Position numbers and translations under genes: made by a program
DNA from: Myotis daubentonii
Lineage: Eukaryota > Chordata > Mammalia > Chiroptera > Vespertilionidae
Direction: 5' to 3'
DNA: 64,000 nucleotides
Assembly: GCF_963259705.1 (NCBI RefSeq)
Contig: NC_081844.1
Coordinates: forward strand, 12,943,715-13,007,714
The notes under the pieces: model-generated
Told to the model about the DNA's origin: nothing
The model's input: the letters and a program-made list of their open reading frames with translations, nothing else
The model's database searches: none
Shown here: positions 32,841-44,745 of the stretch, piece after piece
Numbering within the stretch: position 1 is the first letter of the stretch
How the letters are laid out: the number at the start of each line of letters is the position of its first letter

Positions 32841-34304
32841 TATGCAAATTAGCCGCCATCTTGTTGCTTCAGGGTGGGGTTCTCCACTGGGGTGCCTGGC
32901 CAGTCTGGGTGAGGGGCTGAGGGCCGTTTTCAGGCTGGAGGGCGACTGAAGCTCCCAACTTCTCCTTTTTTTCTTTTTCTTTTTTATTATGGGATTTATT
33001 TACCTTCTATAGCTCTCACTGGAGCTGAGAGCCGGCTTTAGCACTGAGGCCCAGCTGCAGCTCTGAGATCTCGGCTGCTGAAAGCAGGGATCTGGGTTTG
33101 TTTGGGTTCTATAATTGAAACACTGTTGCGATCCTGCTGGCTGAAGCCCAGCTGGCCGAAAGCAGGTTTCTGGGTTTTGTTTAACTTCTATAATTGCAAC
33201 ATTGTTTCTTAGAGTGCAAGCTCAGAGGCCAGCAGCGGCAGGCAGGGAACCTTGGCTTCCTCCATCACTGGAGCAAGCAAGCCTCCTGTTCGCTTCAGCT
33301 GCCTGGCTGCTGGCCACCACCTTGGTTGGCAGTTAATTTGCATATCACCCTGATTAGCCAATGGGAAGCATGTCAGAGCGACGGTTAATTATCATGTTTG
33401 TCTATTATTATATAGGATAGCCTTGCTGGACAGAGTATTCTTGGATTCAGTCCCTTGCTTTGAATTACTTTGTATACTTCATTCCATTCCCTTTTAGCCT
33501 GATGTGTTTCTGTTGATAAATCATTTGATAATCTAGTGGGAGATCCCTTGTAGGTAACTCTCTGCCTCTCTCTTGCAGCTTTTAAGATTCTCTCTTTGTC
33601 ATTAACATTTGCCATTTTAATTATGACATGTCTTGGTGTGGGTCTTTGTGGGACTCTCTGTGCTTATGTGACTTTTTTCTTCCCCAAATCAGGGAAGTTT
33701 TCTGTCATTATTACTTCAAATAGGTTTTCTAATTCTTGCTCCTTTTCTTGTCCTTCTGGTTCCCCTATTATACAGATGTTACTTCATTTCATGTTCTCCC
33801 AAAGCTCCCTTAGGCTCTCCTCCTGCTTTGTAATTTTTGTCTCCAATTGCTGTTCAGATTGGGTGTGTTTTCTGCCCTATCTTTTAACTTACTAATTCGG
33901 TCCTCTGCTTCTTCTAGGCTACTGTTGAACTATTCCATTGTGTTTTTTATTGTAGCTATATCATTCTTGATTTCCTCTTGAATCATACATAAGTTGTTGA
34001 TTTTCTCATCCAGCCAATTTAGGAACTATATGACCCTTACTCTGAATTCTTTTTCTGAAATATTGCATGCCTCTATTTCATTTAGTTTCTTTTCTGGAAA
34101 TTCCTCCTTTTCTTTCCTTTGGGGGTTGTTTCTTTGTCTCCCCATTTTTGCTCTCACCAAAAGGTTCAGGCACCAAGTCGCATGGGGCCTGTGTCTAAAG
34201 GGGCAGGTTTAGCGGGAGAGTAGTGCACTCCGGGACTCATCATAGGATCCAGGCACTGTGTAGCACGGGCCTGTGGCAGAAGCAGCGGGCTAATGTGATT
34301 AATT

Positions 34305-34621
34305 GTTATTGCTTAACCATGGAACTGATATAATATTCTTAATTTTGGTTTTGCATTTTTGACCCAAGTATTATTTAGTGTGCTTTCTAATTCTAATTTT
34401 AATTTCTACACATTGAGGATTTTTACTTCATAACTTTGTTATTAATTTCTGTTTTTCTTGTATTATTTTAGAATGTAGATTATACAATTTCTGATTTGGA
34501 GTTAGTATATATATATTTTTTCTTTGTGGCCTAATGTATGATCATTTAAAAAAATATTTTAGGAGATTGGAAAAGAAAGTTAAGTTTTAGGGTAGAAAGA
34601 TATATATTCAATATTATTACA
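34305..34621 (-). mobile_element. old L1, continuation
   Basis: The left half of this old element ends at the younger L1's TSD (25,624). Here it resumes with AT-rich minus-strand L1 text (TTCTTTGTGGCCTAATGTAT near 34,518). No reading frame. Confidence 0.5.
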
Positions 34622-35154
34622 CTAGAGTCCCAGTGCATGAAATTCGTGCACTGGGCAGGGGGTCATTCAGCCCAGCATGAGCCCTCTCACCATCTGGGAG
34701 CCCCGCGTTCGATCGCCCTGCAGAGGGCGGCCCCGCCTAACCACCACAGCATCGCCACCAGATAGCCTGGGCCTTCCTCTTTGGGGTGATCGATTGCGGG
34801 GTTATGCAATCACTCACCCCAAAGAGGTAGGCCCTGCCCACCAGGCTGGGGCTCCACAATGGATCGTCCCCACAAAGGGAGACCCTGCTCAACCGCTGCA
34901 GCACTGCCATTGGGTAGCCTAGGCCTCCCTCTTTGGGACAATTGTGGAACCCCCCAATTGATCTCCCCACTGCCGGTGGCCTGAGCCTCCTTCTGTGGGG
35001 CAATCATGGGGCGATGGCTGGGCCCCTAACCAATCACTTCACACCTGCCTTGGCTGGCCTGGTGCCAGTGGCTGTCATAGCATGGTCATCTGGATGGTCG
35101 TTCTGCTGTTCAGCCGTTTGGTTGATTTGCATATTATGCTTTTATTATTATAGA
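34622..35154 (-). mobile_element. non-autonomous Helitron, 533 bp
   Basis: Host A (34,621) then CTAGAGTCCCAGTGCATGAAATTCG-type text at the left, and the start complement CTTTTATTATTATAGA at the right before host T (35,155). TTTGCATATTATGC near the right end is the usual 5' subterminal text. The middle has several near-copies of a CTCTTTGGGG...GATC block (34,775-34,805, 34,805-34,830, 34,860-34,890, 34,925-34,970). Confidence 0.93.
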
Positions 35155-35689
35155 TTATTGAGACTTTCCTGCCTTTTGTCTTTTTGCTGACCAATTATAT
35201 AAAGGATTGAGGTGGTTTTGCCCCCAAACTGTACTCAGCCCCCTGTCTGGGGCCACTATTTCTCACAATAGAGAAGAGTCTTGTGGTTTTATTAGAATAA
35301 ACCCATTTACTATCAGTGTTGGCTTTGGTCTGGATATGCCTGGCTATTTCTGGATTTCTTGGGACAATTGTCACTGAATATCACTGAGATGCAGTGACTA
35401 AAGGTCCTGTGACAAGTCCCCTTCTTATTCTCACCTTCCATTAAAATCAGTAAATCAGTAAATTCCAGGGGGGCCATCCCCATGATGCTGCAGTACTACA
35501 CAGACCACTCCAACTGGAGTCTATGCATTTGTAAAAGGGGAAGAATTTATTGTCCTCTTTTGCCAGGTGGGATACCTAAGGGAAAAGAGGTGCTCTGAGT
35601 TCTCAGAGTACGTCCAATTCTACACAGATGACAATGAAAGTGCCATTACAATAATGAATATGTGCCATTACAAAAAAATGAGGGGTGCA
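35155..35689. other. unassigned DNA, possibly an old LTR remnant
   Basis: A block around 35,200-35,340 (CCCCCTGTCTGGGGCCAC, then a TTAGAATAAACCCA poly(A)-like signal) has the feel of a decayed LTR, but no ends or TSD can be seen. The rest is unrecognised. Confidence 0.35.
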
Positions 35690-36580
35690 TTTTCTCTTCT
35701 TACTTGTTTAATCTGTAAATGGAACACATCATATGAATAACTGGGCTAGATTCAGAGGAAGGAAGAGGAAAAATTGGTGGAAGAAATACCAATATCTTAA
35801 GATATGCAGATGCCACCATCTTACTGGCAGTAAACAGCAATGATTTGAAACGACTTCTGATGAAAGTCAAAGAAGAAAGTACCAAAGCAGAACTGCATCT
35901 GAACATCAAAAAGACAAAAATCCTGACCACAGAAGAAATACACAACTTCAACATAGACAATGAAGATATTGAAATTAAAGATTTTGTTTGCCTTGGTCCA
36001 GTCAATTCAGATGGAGATTGCAGCCAAGAAATTGAGAGAAAGCTGAGACTCAGAAGGGCAGCAATGGAAGAATTAGGAAAGATCACCAAGAACAAAGGTG
36101 TATTATTAGAGACCAAGGCTAAGACCATCTACACCCTCACATTCTAAATTACTATGCAGGGATGCAGAAGTTGGAGAGGTAAGAAGTCTGATAGGGGAAA
36201 AAAAATGGATTCATTTGAAGAATGGTGTTGGAGGAGACCTCAACAGATATGCTGGACTACCAGAAAGATGTGAACAAGTGGCTCCTTGTTGCAAATTAAG
36301 CCTGAAACACTGCTGGATGCAAAATGACAAAACTGAAGCTTTTCTACATCAGGCACATCATGAGAAGGCAGGGTTCTTTGAAAAAGACAATAATGATGGG
36401 AAAAATAGAAGACAGCAGGAAAAGAGGAAGACCAATGGATGGAATGATTTCATAAAAGAATCCATAGGCATGAATCTACGGGAGACAAGCAGGGTTGGTG
36501 AGGACAGTGTACTGTGGGCATCACTCATTCTCAGTCATAGTGTCCCCAAGAGTTGGAGCCAACCCAACATCACGTAACAC
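35690..36580 (+). mobile_element. RTE-clade LINE 3' fragment (BovB/RTE-like), dead
   Basis: The open frame at 35,845-36,147 encodes the palm-to-thumb part of an RTE-type reverse transcriptase: LLMKVKEES, LNIKKTKIL, then FVCLGPVNSDGDCSQEI. Upstream, in another frame, RYADATILLAVNSNDL (from about 35,796) contains the catalytic motif as YADA in place of YADD. Downstream a GRPMDGM-like region and a terminal SVPKSWSQPNIT block end near 36,574 in (ACAC). Frameshifts and stops make it non-functional. It is truncated at the 5' end; no TSD was seen. Confidence 0.85.
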
Positions 36581-38139
36581 ACACACCTTCCAGAAATTAA
36601 AACACATGGTCTGACTAAAGCTTTTATTCTGACATAAATTTATTTTTTAGAAAAGTCTTAAAGACCTTAATAATTAAGTGTCACTTAATTAATAATTTAA
36701 CAAATCACTTTTTTTTTGTAAAGAATAAAATTACTGGGAGTCTGGGCTATCCTAGAAAACCATAGGTGTAGGTAGGTGACAGGCTACACAAGAAAGCACT
36801 TCATAGGTTTGCCAATATGCCACCTAATATTACTCAGACACTTGGGTAACATTAAAGAGGAAAGCCTGTGCTATGTAATGGTAATAATAACAACAAACTC
36901 TACTTAGGAGAGTCCTCCAAACATTTCAAAGTGCTTTCGCATAAATTATCTCAGTTGATCCAGTCCATATGTGTAAGAACAGTCACACATACCAACGCAG
37001 GAATGTCAGGACCGATAAAATTCAAATTCCCTCAGACGCAACTGCTGGCCCAGCCAGGCCCTGCTTTCCTCACATACATGTTCTCAGTAAACAGAGGAAG
37101 ATGACCCAGGACTGTGGGGAGGTGAGGGGTCAGAAGGACAATCCCCCTTACCATCTCAGGAGCTTCTCCAGTTTCAGGGCACCGGGCTGGGTTCCCAGGA
37201 GCCTCCTCTGCTGCTCTTTCTTTGCTTTAGCTATTCCCCCAACCCCAATGGCCAGGATGCCATGAAAGAAGTTGTACAGGAGCCTGATGGTATTTTTCAA
37301 AGGTTGGAACTGAAGAAAGGGAACATCTGAGAGGCCAGGCTGGGTCAGGGAGGAATGCAGAAATAACCCTCAGACTAGACCTCACGTGAGCCTGTGAGGG
37401 CGGGAGCCAGGGAGAAGAACAATGGGCTCCAGGCTTGGGAGGCAGAAGCAGGGCTGCTTTACACAGAAACTAGGCAAGGGATTTGAAGGGTGATGGGAAA
37501 TTATTTGGGAGTGAAGCTTGGCCAGGTTTAGGGGATTGAGGGAGCCACTCTAAGGGTGCCCTAGCTGAGTAAGGTGGGATGGGCTGGCATGCTTAAAATA
37601 GTGCCCAAACACGGTGAAGTGTGCGGGTAGATGGTGCAATTCTGGTGTCTGTTCTCCAGGTGGATAGATTTAGGAGTTATCAGAGCTGAGAAGACCTTAG
37701 CAACATCTTGTCTCCTTTCCATGGGCTCACATGACTAAGTCTAAACAATCTAGATTTATATTTATAATCAAGACTTCTCTTCTGAACGCCAGACCTACAT
37801 ATTGACATGTGACACGACCTTTTGAAGTCTCCAAGGCAGTTCAAACTTAAAAAGCCACAAAGTAATTCTTAGTTCTCCATTCTCACCTAATTCTCCTTTA
37901 ATTATTATTATTTTTAATCTCAGTAATAGCCTCCAGAAAACTATCATCACCAAGCTGTGTCAATTTTATTCCAATATGTATCCAGAGTCTCTTTGTCTCT
38001 TTATTTGCTTTGCCAGTCAGTCACCAAGGCAAGCCATGGTCATCCCTCCCATCTACCTCCCCCAGGAGCTCTGGAGCAATCTTCCTGCTTCTGACTTCTA
38101 TCTCCCACAGATGAGTTTGTATAATGTTCTTTTCTAGGT
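36581..38139. other. unassigned DNA
   Basis: No gene or named repeat recognised in about 1.5 kb. Overlapping frames near 36.9-37.3 kb have no family resemblance. Confidence 0.5.
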
Positions 38140-38480
38140 AAATTGGATCATATTTCTCCCTCTTTAACCCTTCAGCGACTTCCCACTGCACTTAGGATGA
38201 AGCCCTCAATGTTGCTTACGATGCATTTGGGAATCTGTTTCTTCACCTTTCCAGCTGCATCTTATGTCCTTTTCTTTTTCACGCCACAACCTCCAGCTAA
38301 ACAGGCTTACTTTATGATTCTCAAGCACTATAAGCTTTTTCTACCTCAGGGCCTTTGCACACCTGAGTTTCTCTGCCTTAAAAACAAATTTCCCCCCTCT
38401 TCACCTGGTTAACCCAACATATGCTTCATTTACCAACAAAAATGCTGCTTCTCAGAGGCCTTCACTAAACCTCATAACTA
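38140..38480 (+). mobile_element. L2 LINE 3'-end relic
   Basis: CTACCTCAGGGCCTTTGCAC, then TTTCTCTGCCTTAAAA, then CTTCTCAGAGGCCTTCACTA is the order of the L2 3' end. The 89-residue frame across it is a by-product. Confidence 0.75.
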
Positions 38481-39008
38481 AATCAGGCCCTGTATCAAGT
38501 AGGGTTCTTTGGTCTAAGCACAGAAACCAACTGATTAATTGGGGAAGAGAGGGACTTAATGGACCAATATAAGGTCATGCAGAGATTCAAAGGGAAAGCT
38601 GAAAAAATAGGCTCTGGAAGGATAGGCAGAGGTCCAAGTGACAAGAAGTGATAATTGGTCTATTTACCTGCTTTCAGGGCAAGGAACCAGATCCTGCCTT
38701 TCCTTGTCTTTGTGTCTCTCTGGTTGAGGAGAGGAGAAAATAGGGCTTATTCCCTATCATGTGTACAAGCCTGAAATGAATGAGGATCCAACAAAAGGGA
38801 AACTTAAATGATAGCTACCCCAAAAATAAACACAATAGAAAGTAATTATCTTATTAGGCAATAAGGGCACTCCTCCCAGAAGGAGGAACTGAAAGCAAAA
38901 TCAGTGAATGTTCCCATTGCGTGCTCCATTGCACTGCATACTTTTCCTTTATAGCACTAGTCACCATCAGTAATTACATAGTACAGCAGACACTGGGTAA
39001 GCTTTCAT
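38481..39008. other. unassigned DNA
   Basis: The first part (CAAGTAGGGTTCTTTGGTCT, then ACAGAAACCAACTGATTAAT) resembles the end of an old interspersed repeat I cannot name. Nothing else is seen. Confidence 0.4.
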
Positions 39009-39026
39009 TTCTTCCTTTTCCTTTAT

Positions 39027-39310
39027 TTAGTTATTTTTATTTTTTTGTAAATCCTTACCCGAGGACATTTTTCCATTGATTTTTAGAGAGAGTGGAAAGG
39101 AGGGGGAGAGGGAAGTTATGGGGGGGGGGAAGAGAGAGAGAGAAAAATCGATGTCAGAGAGACACATTGATTGGTTGCCTCCTGCACGCACCCCGATTAG
39201 GGCCAGGGTTTGAACCTGCAACCCAGGTCTGTGCCCTTGACCACGAATCCAATGCATGACCCTTTGGTGCGTGGGCAAGGCTCTAACCACTGAGTAACAC
39301 TGGCTAGGGC
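39027..39310 (-). mobile_element. Ves-type SINE, longer subfamily, minus strand
   Basis: An 18-bp TSD with one mismatch, TTCTTCCTTTTCCTTTAT and TTCTTCCTTTCCCTTTAT (39,009-39,026 and 39,311-39,328). It shares the ACCCGAGGACATTTTTCCAT segment with the copies at 6,402 and 24,141. A G-run lies at 39,121-39,129. Confidence 0.94.
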
Positions 39311-39328
39311 TTCTTCCTTTCCCTTTAT

Positions 39329-39760
39329 ATTTTCTAGCCTTTCTTGCAGTGAGGAAAGAGCCCTGTGACCAGCTTCGGCCAGGGGAATGTAGGAAAAGTA
39401 ATGTATGTCCCTTCCACCCTAGGTCTAGAAAATCTCCCACAAGATCCTTGACTCTCTTCTGCCCACACAGCTGAGAACTAAGAAGTCCAGAATGATGGGG
39501 CCACACCATGGAAGAGGCTGGACCCTTGAGTTACCACTCAGAAAGAGCTGACCAGGATGTGAGCAAGAAATATAATTTTATTGTATTAAGTCTCTGAGCT
39601 TTTGGGGGTTGTTTGTTACAGCAGCTAACATGCCTTACCCTGGATATTGCAGATTTATTTTAGTGTTGATTGCTTACCATCTGCCTCCTCCACAAGATTA
39701 TAAATGTCACAAAGTCATGGACTAGGTCGGTGACTTAGCACCTGACATAGGGATAGTCAA

Positions 39761-39799
<39 letters not shown>

Positions 39800-41179
39800 A
39801 ATAGTGATATTCAATAAATATTTGTGGAATAGGTGAATTAATTTTTCTTATCCAACCTTTCTCTCTATTTTTTTTCTTTTGTTTTGTTAGTAGAGAAAGG
39901 AAATGAGGCTGAGAGAGGTAAAGTGACTTTACCCACTTTATCTCTGCCTACGTAATGGGGTTACCACTGGGCGGTGGGTTCATAGAAGAGTAGTCATAGG
40001 CCTTTTCTTCAAGTCAGTGTCACAAAATGCACTAGAACTTGTTTCAGCACATCATGGACACATTAAGAATGTGATTGAAATCTAACAGCAGGTTACCTGT
40101 GACACCGCAATTGCTTCAGTCATTTCTTTGTCTTTAAAATGCCATATAATTGCTAATGTAATTAGTAATGTATACAGAGGGGGTTTGTGCAATTACTGAG
40201 TCCTAAGATCAAGTAATTAATGTTCTGTCAACAAAACAGCAACTGTTTCATTAACAACTGCTTGGATCTGGAAACAAGCATAATCAGATGCAGACAGATC
40301 AACCTAGACATTATCAACTCAGCTGATTTTATCTTTTTTTTTAGTCACTAAAATGTCAACCCCACAACAGTAAACCAAATGGAACTTTCAGACTATCTTT
40401 TTCAAGTTTAAAAAAATACATGGGTAGATGGATAGATGGATGGATAGATAAAGATGGGTAGATAAATAATAAACAGACAAAACCAAAGTGCTTGGTTTTT
40501 GTTCAACCTTTAAGATAATAAGAGTCACATGGTTAATAACCACAGAAAACCGAATTCTGTGGATCAGAAAAGATATATAGATTTTAACCTAGACTCAGCC
40601 TCTATGTTTTCCTAGTATATCCTTATAAAAAGCACTTAGTCTGCTTCATTGTATTGTTTTCTGCTGTGATATGCTGTATAATAAACAATCTCCCTTCCCA
40701 AATTTCCGTGGTTTCCAACAGCAAACCTACACCCTTGCCCCTGGGCTTGTAGGTCAGCCCTTCAGTCGAACCGCTCCAGGCTGGGTTCAGGGCTGTCTCG
40801 CCTATTTTAGGATCCTGGGTGAAGGAGCATGTTCTCCCTGTGGTAAAGGAAAGGAGCATGAACACACGCCACCAACAGCGCACCTGTGCTCAGATGTGGT
40901 GGTGTCATATTTGCACACATTTCCCTGGCCATACAGGTACCAGGGTAAGCCCATCAGTGGTGTGTGGAGTCCACTTCTTTAGTTGAGGAGGGAAGAGGAG
41001 GCAGAATATTTGCTCAATGGTAATGCCCCAATGAGAAATTATTTTCAACTTCTGTTTGTATTATAAGTTATGAGCTTCTCGTTTTCAGGGAAAGTAAGCA
41101 ATTAGCCCACAATAATATGTTTTAATATTTTAAAAAATTCTACTATGGTAGCCTAGAAAAGATGGTGTGATATTTGAAA
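39329..41179. other. unassigned DNA with two simple repeats
   Basis: Simple repeats are (TAAA)n at 39,759-39,801 and a GATA/GGAT tract at about 40,422-40,465. No gene is supported; the overlapping frames at 40,623-40,982 have no recognisable domain. Confidence 0.5.
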
Positions 41180-41370
41180 CAACAGACTGAGCACTCAGCT
41201 GGGAGTCAGGAGACATCTGTCCTATTTCAGTTTTACTAGTAGCTAATTATATGACCTTAAGGAAGTCACTTCACAGCTCTGGGCCTCAGTTTCTTTGCTC
41301 TTAAAGTAAGAGGTTTTGGCAAGGTGATGTTTAAAGTGCCTTTTAGTTATAAAATTCTAATCTGTGGTAG
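41180..41370 (+). mobile_element. MIR relic
   Basis: GACTGAGCACTCAGCTGGGA, then AATTATATGACCTTAAGGAA, then CTCTGGGCCTCAGTTTCTTT: the MIR core and 3' half in order. This is the best-preserved MIR in the window. Confidence 0.8.
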
Positions 41371-42088
41371 ATTGCCTTTTAGTGTAGTTTAGCACTGTTT
41401 GGGAGAATAGCTCAATGCAAAGGAGGCAGATGGAAAAGGGAGCCTGCTCTGCTGGGGAAATGCAGATGTCACCAGCTGTTCCCACCCCATTCCAGCATCA
41501 ATTGGGAGAATCACAGAGTATCATTAACTGTCCTACAGATAAAGCCCCAGCCTCACAAGGTGGAGCTGCCCAAGCACGAAGTAGCTCCACAGCAAATCAA
41601 TTCAGAGCATCTGCCTTTGAGGCTTCTAGCTTGGGACTCACATTTGAAATCTCTCCTTTTTCCATGGATGCCATAACATGTAGATCAGAAGTCACAGGGG
41701 CATCTCAGTTGGACACTGTCCCTCCATGTGGGGTGCTTCCTGAGGCCCCTCCAAAGTAAATTCCACAAATTTTTCAATGAGCTAGATTTTAAACCAGACC
41801 ACACATACTTACACATACCTTCAAAATTTAGGAAAAAAAAATGCATCCAAATGTTTACAAGTGATGTATTTAGACAGTAATAGACATCAACTTGTTTTTG
41901 TTTGTTTGTTTCAGATCGACTATACTTCCAGAGCATGCCTTGTTTGCAATAGGGGGTATGTGGGGGCAATGGAGGGCATGTGCCTCGATGAGAAGGGTGA
42001 CACTATTCGCTGGAGAGCAAATGTTGTTGACAAATTAATAAAGCAATGTTTCAGAAATGGATACTCCTCTCAGAAATAGATACTCTTC
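41371..42088. other. unassigned DNA
   Basis: No gene or named repeat. The 114-residue plus-strand frame at 41,415-41,759 shows no family resemblance. Confidence 0.5.
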
Positions 42089-42102
42089 ACCCACAACTCT
42101 TT

Positions 42103-42320
42103 TTTTAAAAACTATATTTTATTGATTTTTTACAGAGAGAAAGGGAGAGAGATAGAGTCAGAAACATCGATGAGAGAGAAACATCGATCAGCTGCCTCCT
42201 GCACATCTCCTATTGGGGATGTGCCCGCAACCCAGGTACATGCCCTCGACTGGAATCGAACCTGGGACCTTTCAGTCCGCAGGCCAACGCTCTATCCACT
42301 GAGCCAAACCGGTTCTGGCG
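42103..42320 (-). mobile_element. Ves-type SINE, minus strand
   Basis: Perfect 14-bp TSD ACCCACAACTCTTT (42,089-42,102 and 42,321-42,334). The head, read from the right, begins CGCCAGAACCGGTTTGGCTC. The subfamily differs from the GGTCACGGTT type; here the B-box-like part reads CCCAGGTTCGATTCC. Confidence 0.94.
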
Positions 42321-42334
42321 ACCCACAACTCTTT

Positions 42335-43429
42335 ACATAGGCATAGCTTCACCACAGCAAGCTGTGAGGCCTTGGGGAACATGCATCCCTGTGCTTCAAA
42401 CTTTTCCTTGAAGAACTCCAACACTAGGGGAGCTGGGAGGTGCTCTGAAAACCCACCATGGCACACACTTTCTTTGGAAATGTGTTTTAGCCTTTACATA
42501 ATTAAGTAAAATGTGCAATCTTTTTAAATATGAAAAAGCCCCCAAAATACTTTAAATACAATTAAGGCAACATAAGTGCTCTGCTTATCATGTCCTTATC
42601 ATATCTCCTAGCCACACACATAATTAAAACATCAATCTTTGTGACTTCAAGTTTGACAAATCAGATTTCCCCCCAAATTTCAGAAAAACGTCTTTATCTG
42701 TATACTGAGAATTATAGTACTTAATCTAAAGAAGGATCTTGAGCAGTAAGAAATGAGATGACTGTCGCAAGCAACCAGCAAAGCATCTGGCACGCTGTAG
42801 GCAGAATTGCTGTCATCCACACCATTCCACATTCCCACCGCCATGTCCACTTCTAGTTCTGCCACCATCAAAGTGTTGGTTTGCAAAGCTGGAGAGCAGC
42901 TGTGTGCTCTGCAATGAGGTTCACATTTCTGTCTCTAGTGGAGGGTAATTGGATTATTCTTCAGGAAGGTCTTGGAGATCCTCCAGAATTTTCAGAGTAA
43001 ATGAGAAGCTCTAGAGTTCCATCTTTTTACTAAACTAGCTCCTGCCCATAAGAACTCTTCGCCATACCTCCTCCTCTGCATACAACTACCTGCATAACCC
43101 ACCAGGCAATCCCACCCAGCTGTAAGCTTATGTCTAATAGTGAGAGATTGGACCTTCTCCCACAGGAGAGGTGGCTTCCTCTCCCAAGCGAACAACAAAT
43201 AGTGTTTTTGTTCACACTTATGACACCAAATGTGTGTCTTCACCACCACCCCCCCCCCCCCACCCAGCCCGCCCTGTCCCCTCCTGACATCAGCCAATTC
43301 TGAAACTTACTGGGTATCCTATAATTTAATTCTCATACTAACTACCCAGAGTTAGTGTCAGACTCCAAAGGTTTAAGGGCTTAGTCCCACAAAACTACCC
43401 TCACTTCAGACCATTCAAACTTTTGTCTG
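42335..43429. other. unassigned DNA
   Basis: No gene or named repeat recognised. A (C)n run lies at about 43,249-43,261. Confidence 0.5.
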
Positions 43430-44030
43430 ACTGGAAAACAAATTTCAGGTTCCCACAATCCCTGCTCAAGTTTGATAATTTGCTAGAATGACTCGCATAA
43501 CTCTGGAAAGTACTTGACTTACTATTACCAATTTATTACAAAGGATACATCTCAGGAACAGCTGAATGACAGAGACTCAGGGCAAAGTACTGGGGGCAGG
43601 GTGTGTAGAGCTTCCATGTCCTCTCCAGGTAAACCACCCTCCCAGATCCTCAATGTTTTCACCAACCCAGATGTATTCTGGACTCCATAGTTTAGGGGTT
43701 TTATGGAGGTTTTATTGTGTAGGCATATTTGATTAAATCATTGGCCATTGTTTATTAACTCAGTCACCAGTCCCTCTCCACTCCTTGAAGGTGAAAGGTG
43801 GGCTGAAAGTTTCAAGTGTCTAATTAAGGCTTAGTCTTTCTGCTGACCAGCCCCATCTGGAAGCTATGACCAGCCACTATCCTGAAGCTATCTATGGGCC
43901 TGCCAGGAGTTGTCTCATTAGAACAAAAAGAGCCTCTTATCACAAGAAATTCCAAGGATTTGAGAAGGTCTATGACAGGAACTGGGGACAAAGGCCAAAT
44001 ATCTTTCTAGGATACTATAATAGTCATCAT
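43430..44030 (+). mobile_element. old mammalian interspersed repeat, probably an LTR
   Basis: AGAATGACTCGCATAACTCT, then TATTACCAATTTATTACAAA, then TTATGGAGGTTTTATTGTGT, then AAATCATTGGCCATTG, then AGAAATTCCAAGGATTTGAG are familiar, in this order, from a common old mammalian repeat that looks LTR-derived. I cannot give the family name. No TSD, no coding. Confidence 0.5.
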
Positions 44031-44639
44031 CTTCTTTTAGTGAATTGGAAACAGAAGGTAAAAGATTCTAATTCTTTCCCTACATATATGTTTACTGCGG
44101 GTTTAGTAGCAAGGAGGAATGACACCAGCATCCTCTCTCCCCCACTGCCCTATACATTTCCAACCTGCAATTATTCATCCAATGTGAATTTTATTCAAAG
44201 TAAACTTTTATTAGTATCTATTGTGTGCCAGCAATGTGCTAGCAAGGTATTAGAAATGTGACAAAGAATAACACAAAATTTCTGCCTTTGAAGAACTCCA
44301 AGTTTACTGGAAGAAACAACTGAGAAAAATTATAATTGAACATGGGTAAGCATTGGAGAGGCACTTCACTTGACTGTGGGTGAAGAAAGCTCCCAGAGAT
44401 GGCTTTCTGGAGAAAGGGATGTCCACACTGTGTGGCTTATGGAAGAGTAGGAGAGAAAAGGGAGGAGGCATTTCTGAGCTCACATAAATTACAAATAATG
44501 AAATTTAGAATTAAGCAATGTCAATGAGGGAAAGAACCTTCTCCCTCTTTTCCAACCCAGGCCACTGATTGGGATTGAGTGTTTTTCAGGGTCACATAGC
44601 AGCAAACTTGACTTCATTAAAAGGTTCAAGTGGAAGCCC
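44031..44639. other. unassigned DNA
   Basis: GTATCTATTGTGTGCCAGCAATGTGCTAG-type text at 44,210-44,245 may be a MIR/L2 trace. No gene. Confidence 0.4.
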
Positions 44640-44745
44640 GTAACCTTAGACCAACTTCACCCACTTCTCTCCCGGCCTCCACCCCTGCCACAGGTAACAA
44701 CCATCTACTCTCTGTTTCTATGAGTTCTATTTTTTTATATTCAAA

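Larger units (their letters stand above)
31194..33417 (-). mobile_element. large non-autonomous Helitron with cargo, 2.2 kb
   Basis: Minus orientation: the left edge is host A (31,193) then CTAG and the palindrome-bearing end GGTGCACGAAATTCATGCAC. The right edge is TATATAGGA, the complement of a TCCTATA start, followed by host T (33,418). Removing it rejoins L1 ORF1. There is no Rep/helicase gene. It carries a gene-like segment (31,700-32,460), a minisatellite (32,535-32,840), a (C)16 run at 32,188-32,203, and a 5' block (32,860-33,417) shared with the Helitron at 47,020. Confidence 0.94.
31079..34145 (-). pseudogene. L1 ORF1 pseudogene (RNA-binding protein), split by a Helitron
   Basis: ORF1 encodes the L1 RNA-binding trimer. 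The start codon is at 34,143-34,145 on the minus strand and the likely stop at 31,079-31,081, 30 bp before ORF2. Without the Helitron at 31,194-33,417 the span is about 843 bp, somewhat short of a usual ORF1. The conserved C-terminal part is readable at 33,418-33,615 (KERILKAARERQRVTYKG) and runs on at 31,082-31,193. Stops break the upstream coiled-coil part. The split alone inactivates it. Confidence 0.88.
25639..34290 (-). mobile_element. nearly full-length L1 LINE, inactive, with two nested Helitrons
   Basis: Read on the minus strand it has about 145 bp of 5' UTR, ORF1, ORF2 and a 3' UTR. A perfect 14-bp TSD, TAATGTGATTAATT, flanks it (25,625-25,638 and 34,291-34,304). Subtracting the Helitrons (29,008-30,264 and 31,194-33,417) leaves about 5.2 kb, close to a full L1 with a shortened 5' UTR. 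Both ORFs contain stops and frameshifts. It inserted into an older L1 of the same orientation. The (TTA)n run at 28,706-28,727 lies inside ORF2. Confidence 0.95.

Noticed and set aside
41861..42079. Possible exon after a pyrimidine tract and CAG near 41,914
   Set aside because: No matching donor site or protein resemblance; a pyrimidine-CAG is common by chance in T-rich DNA.
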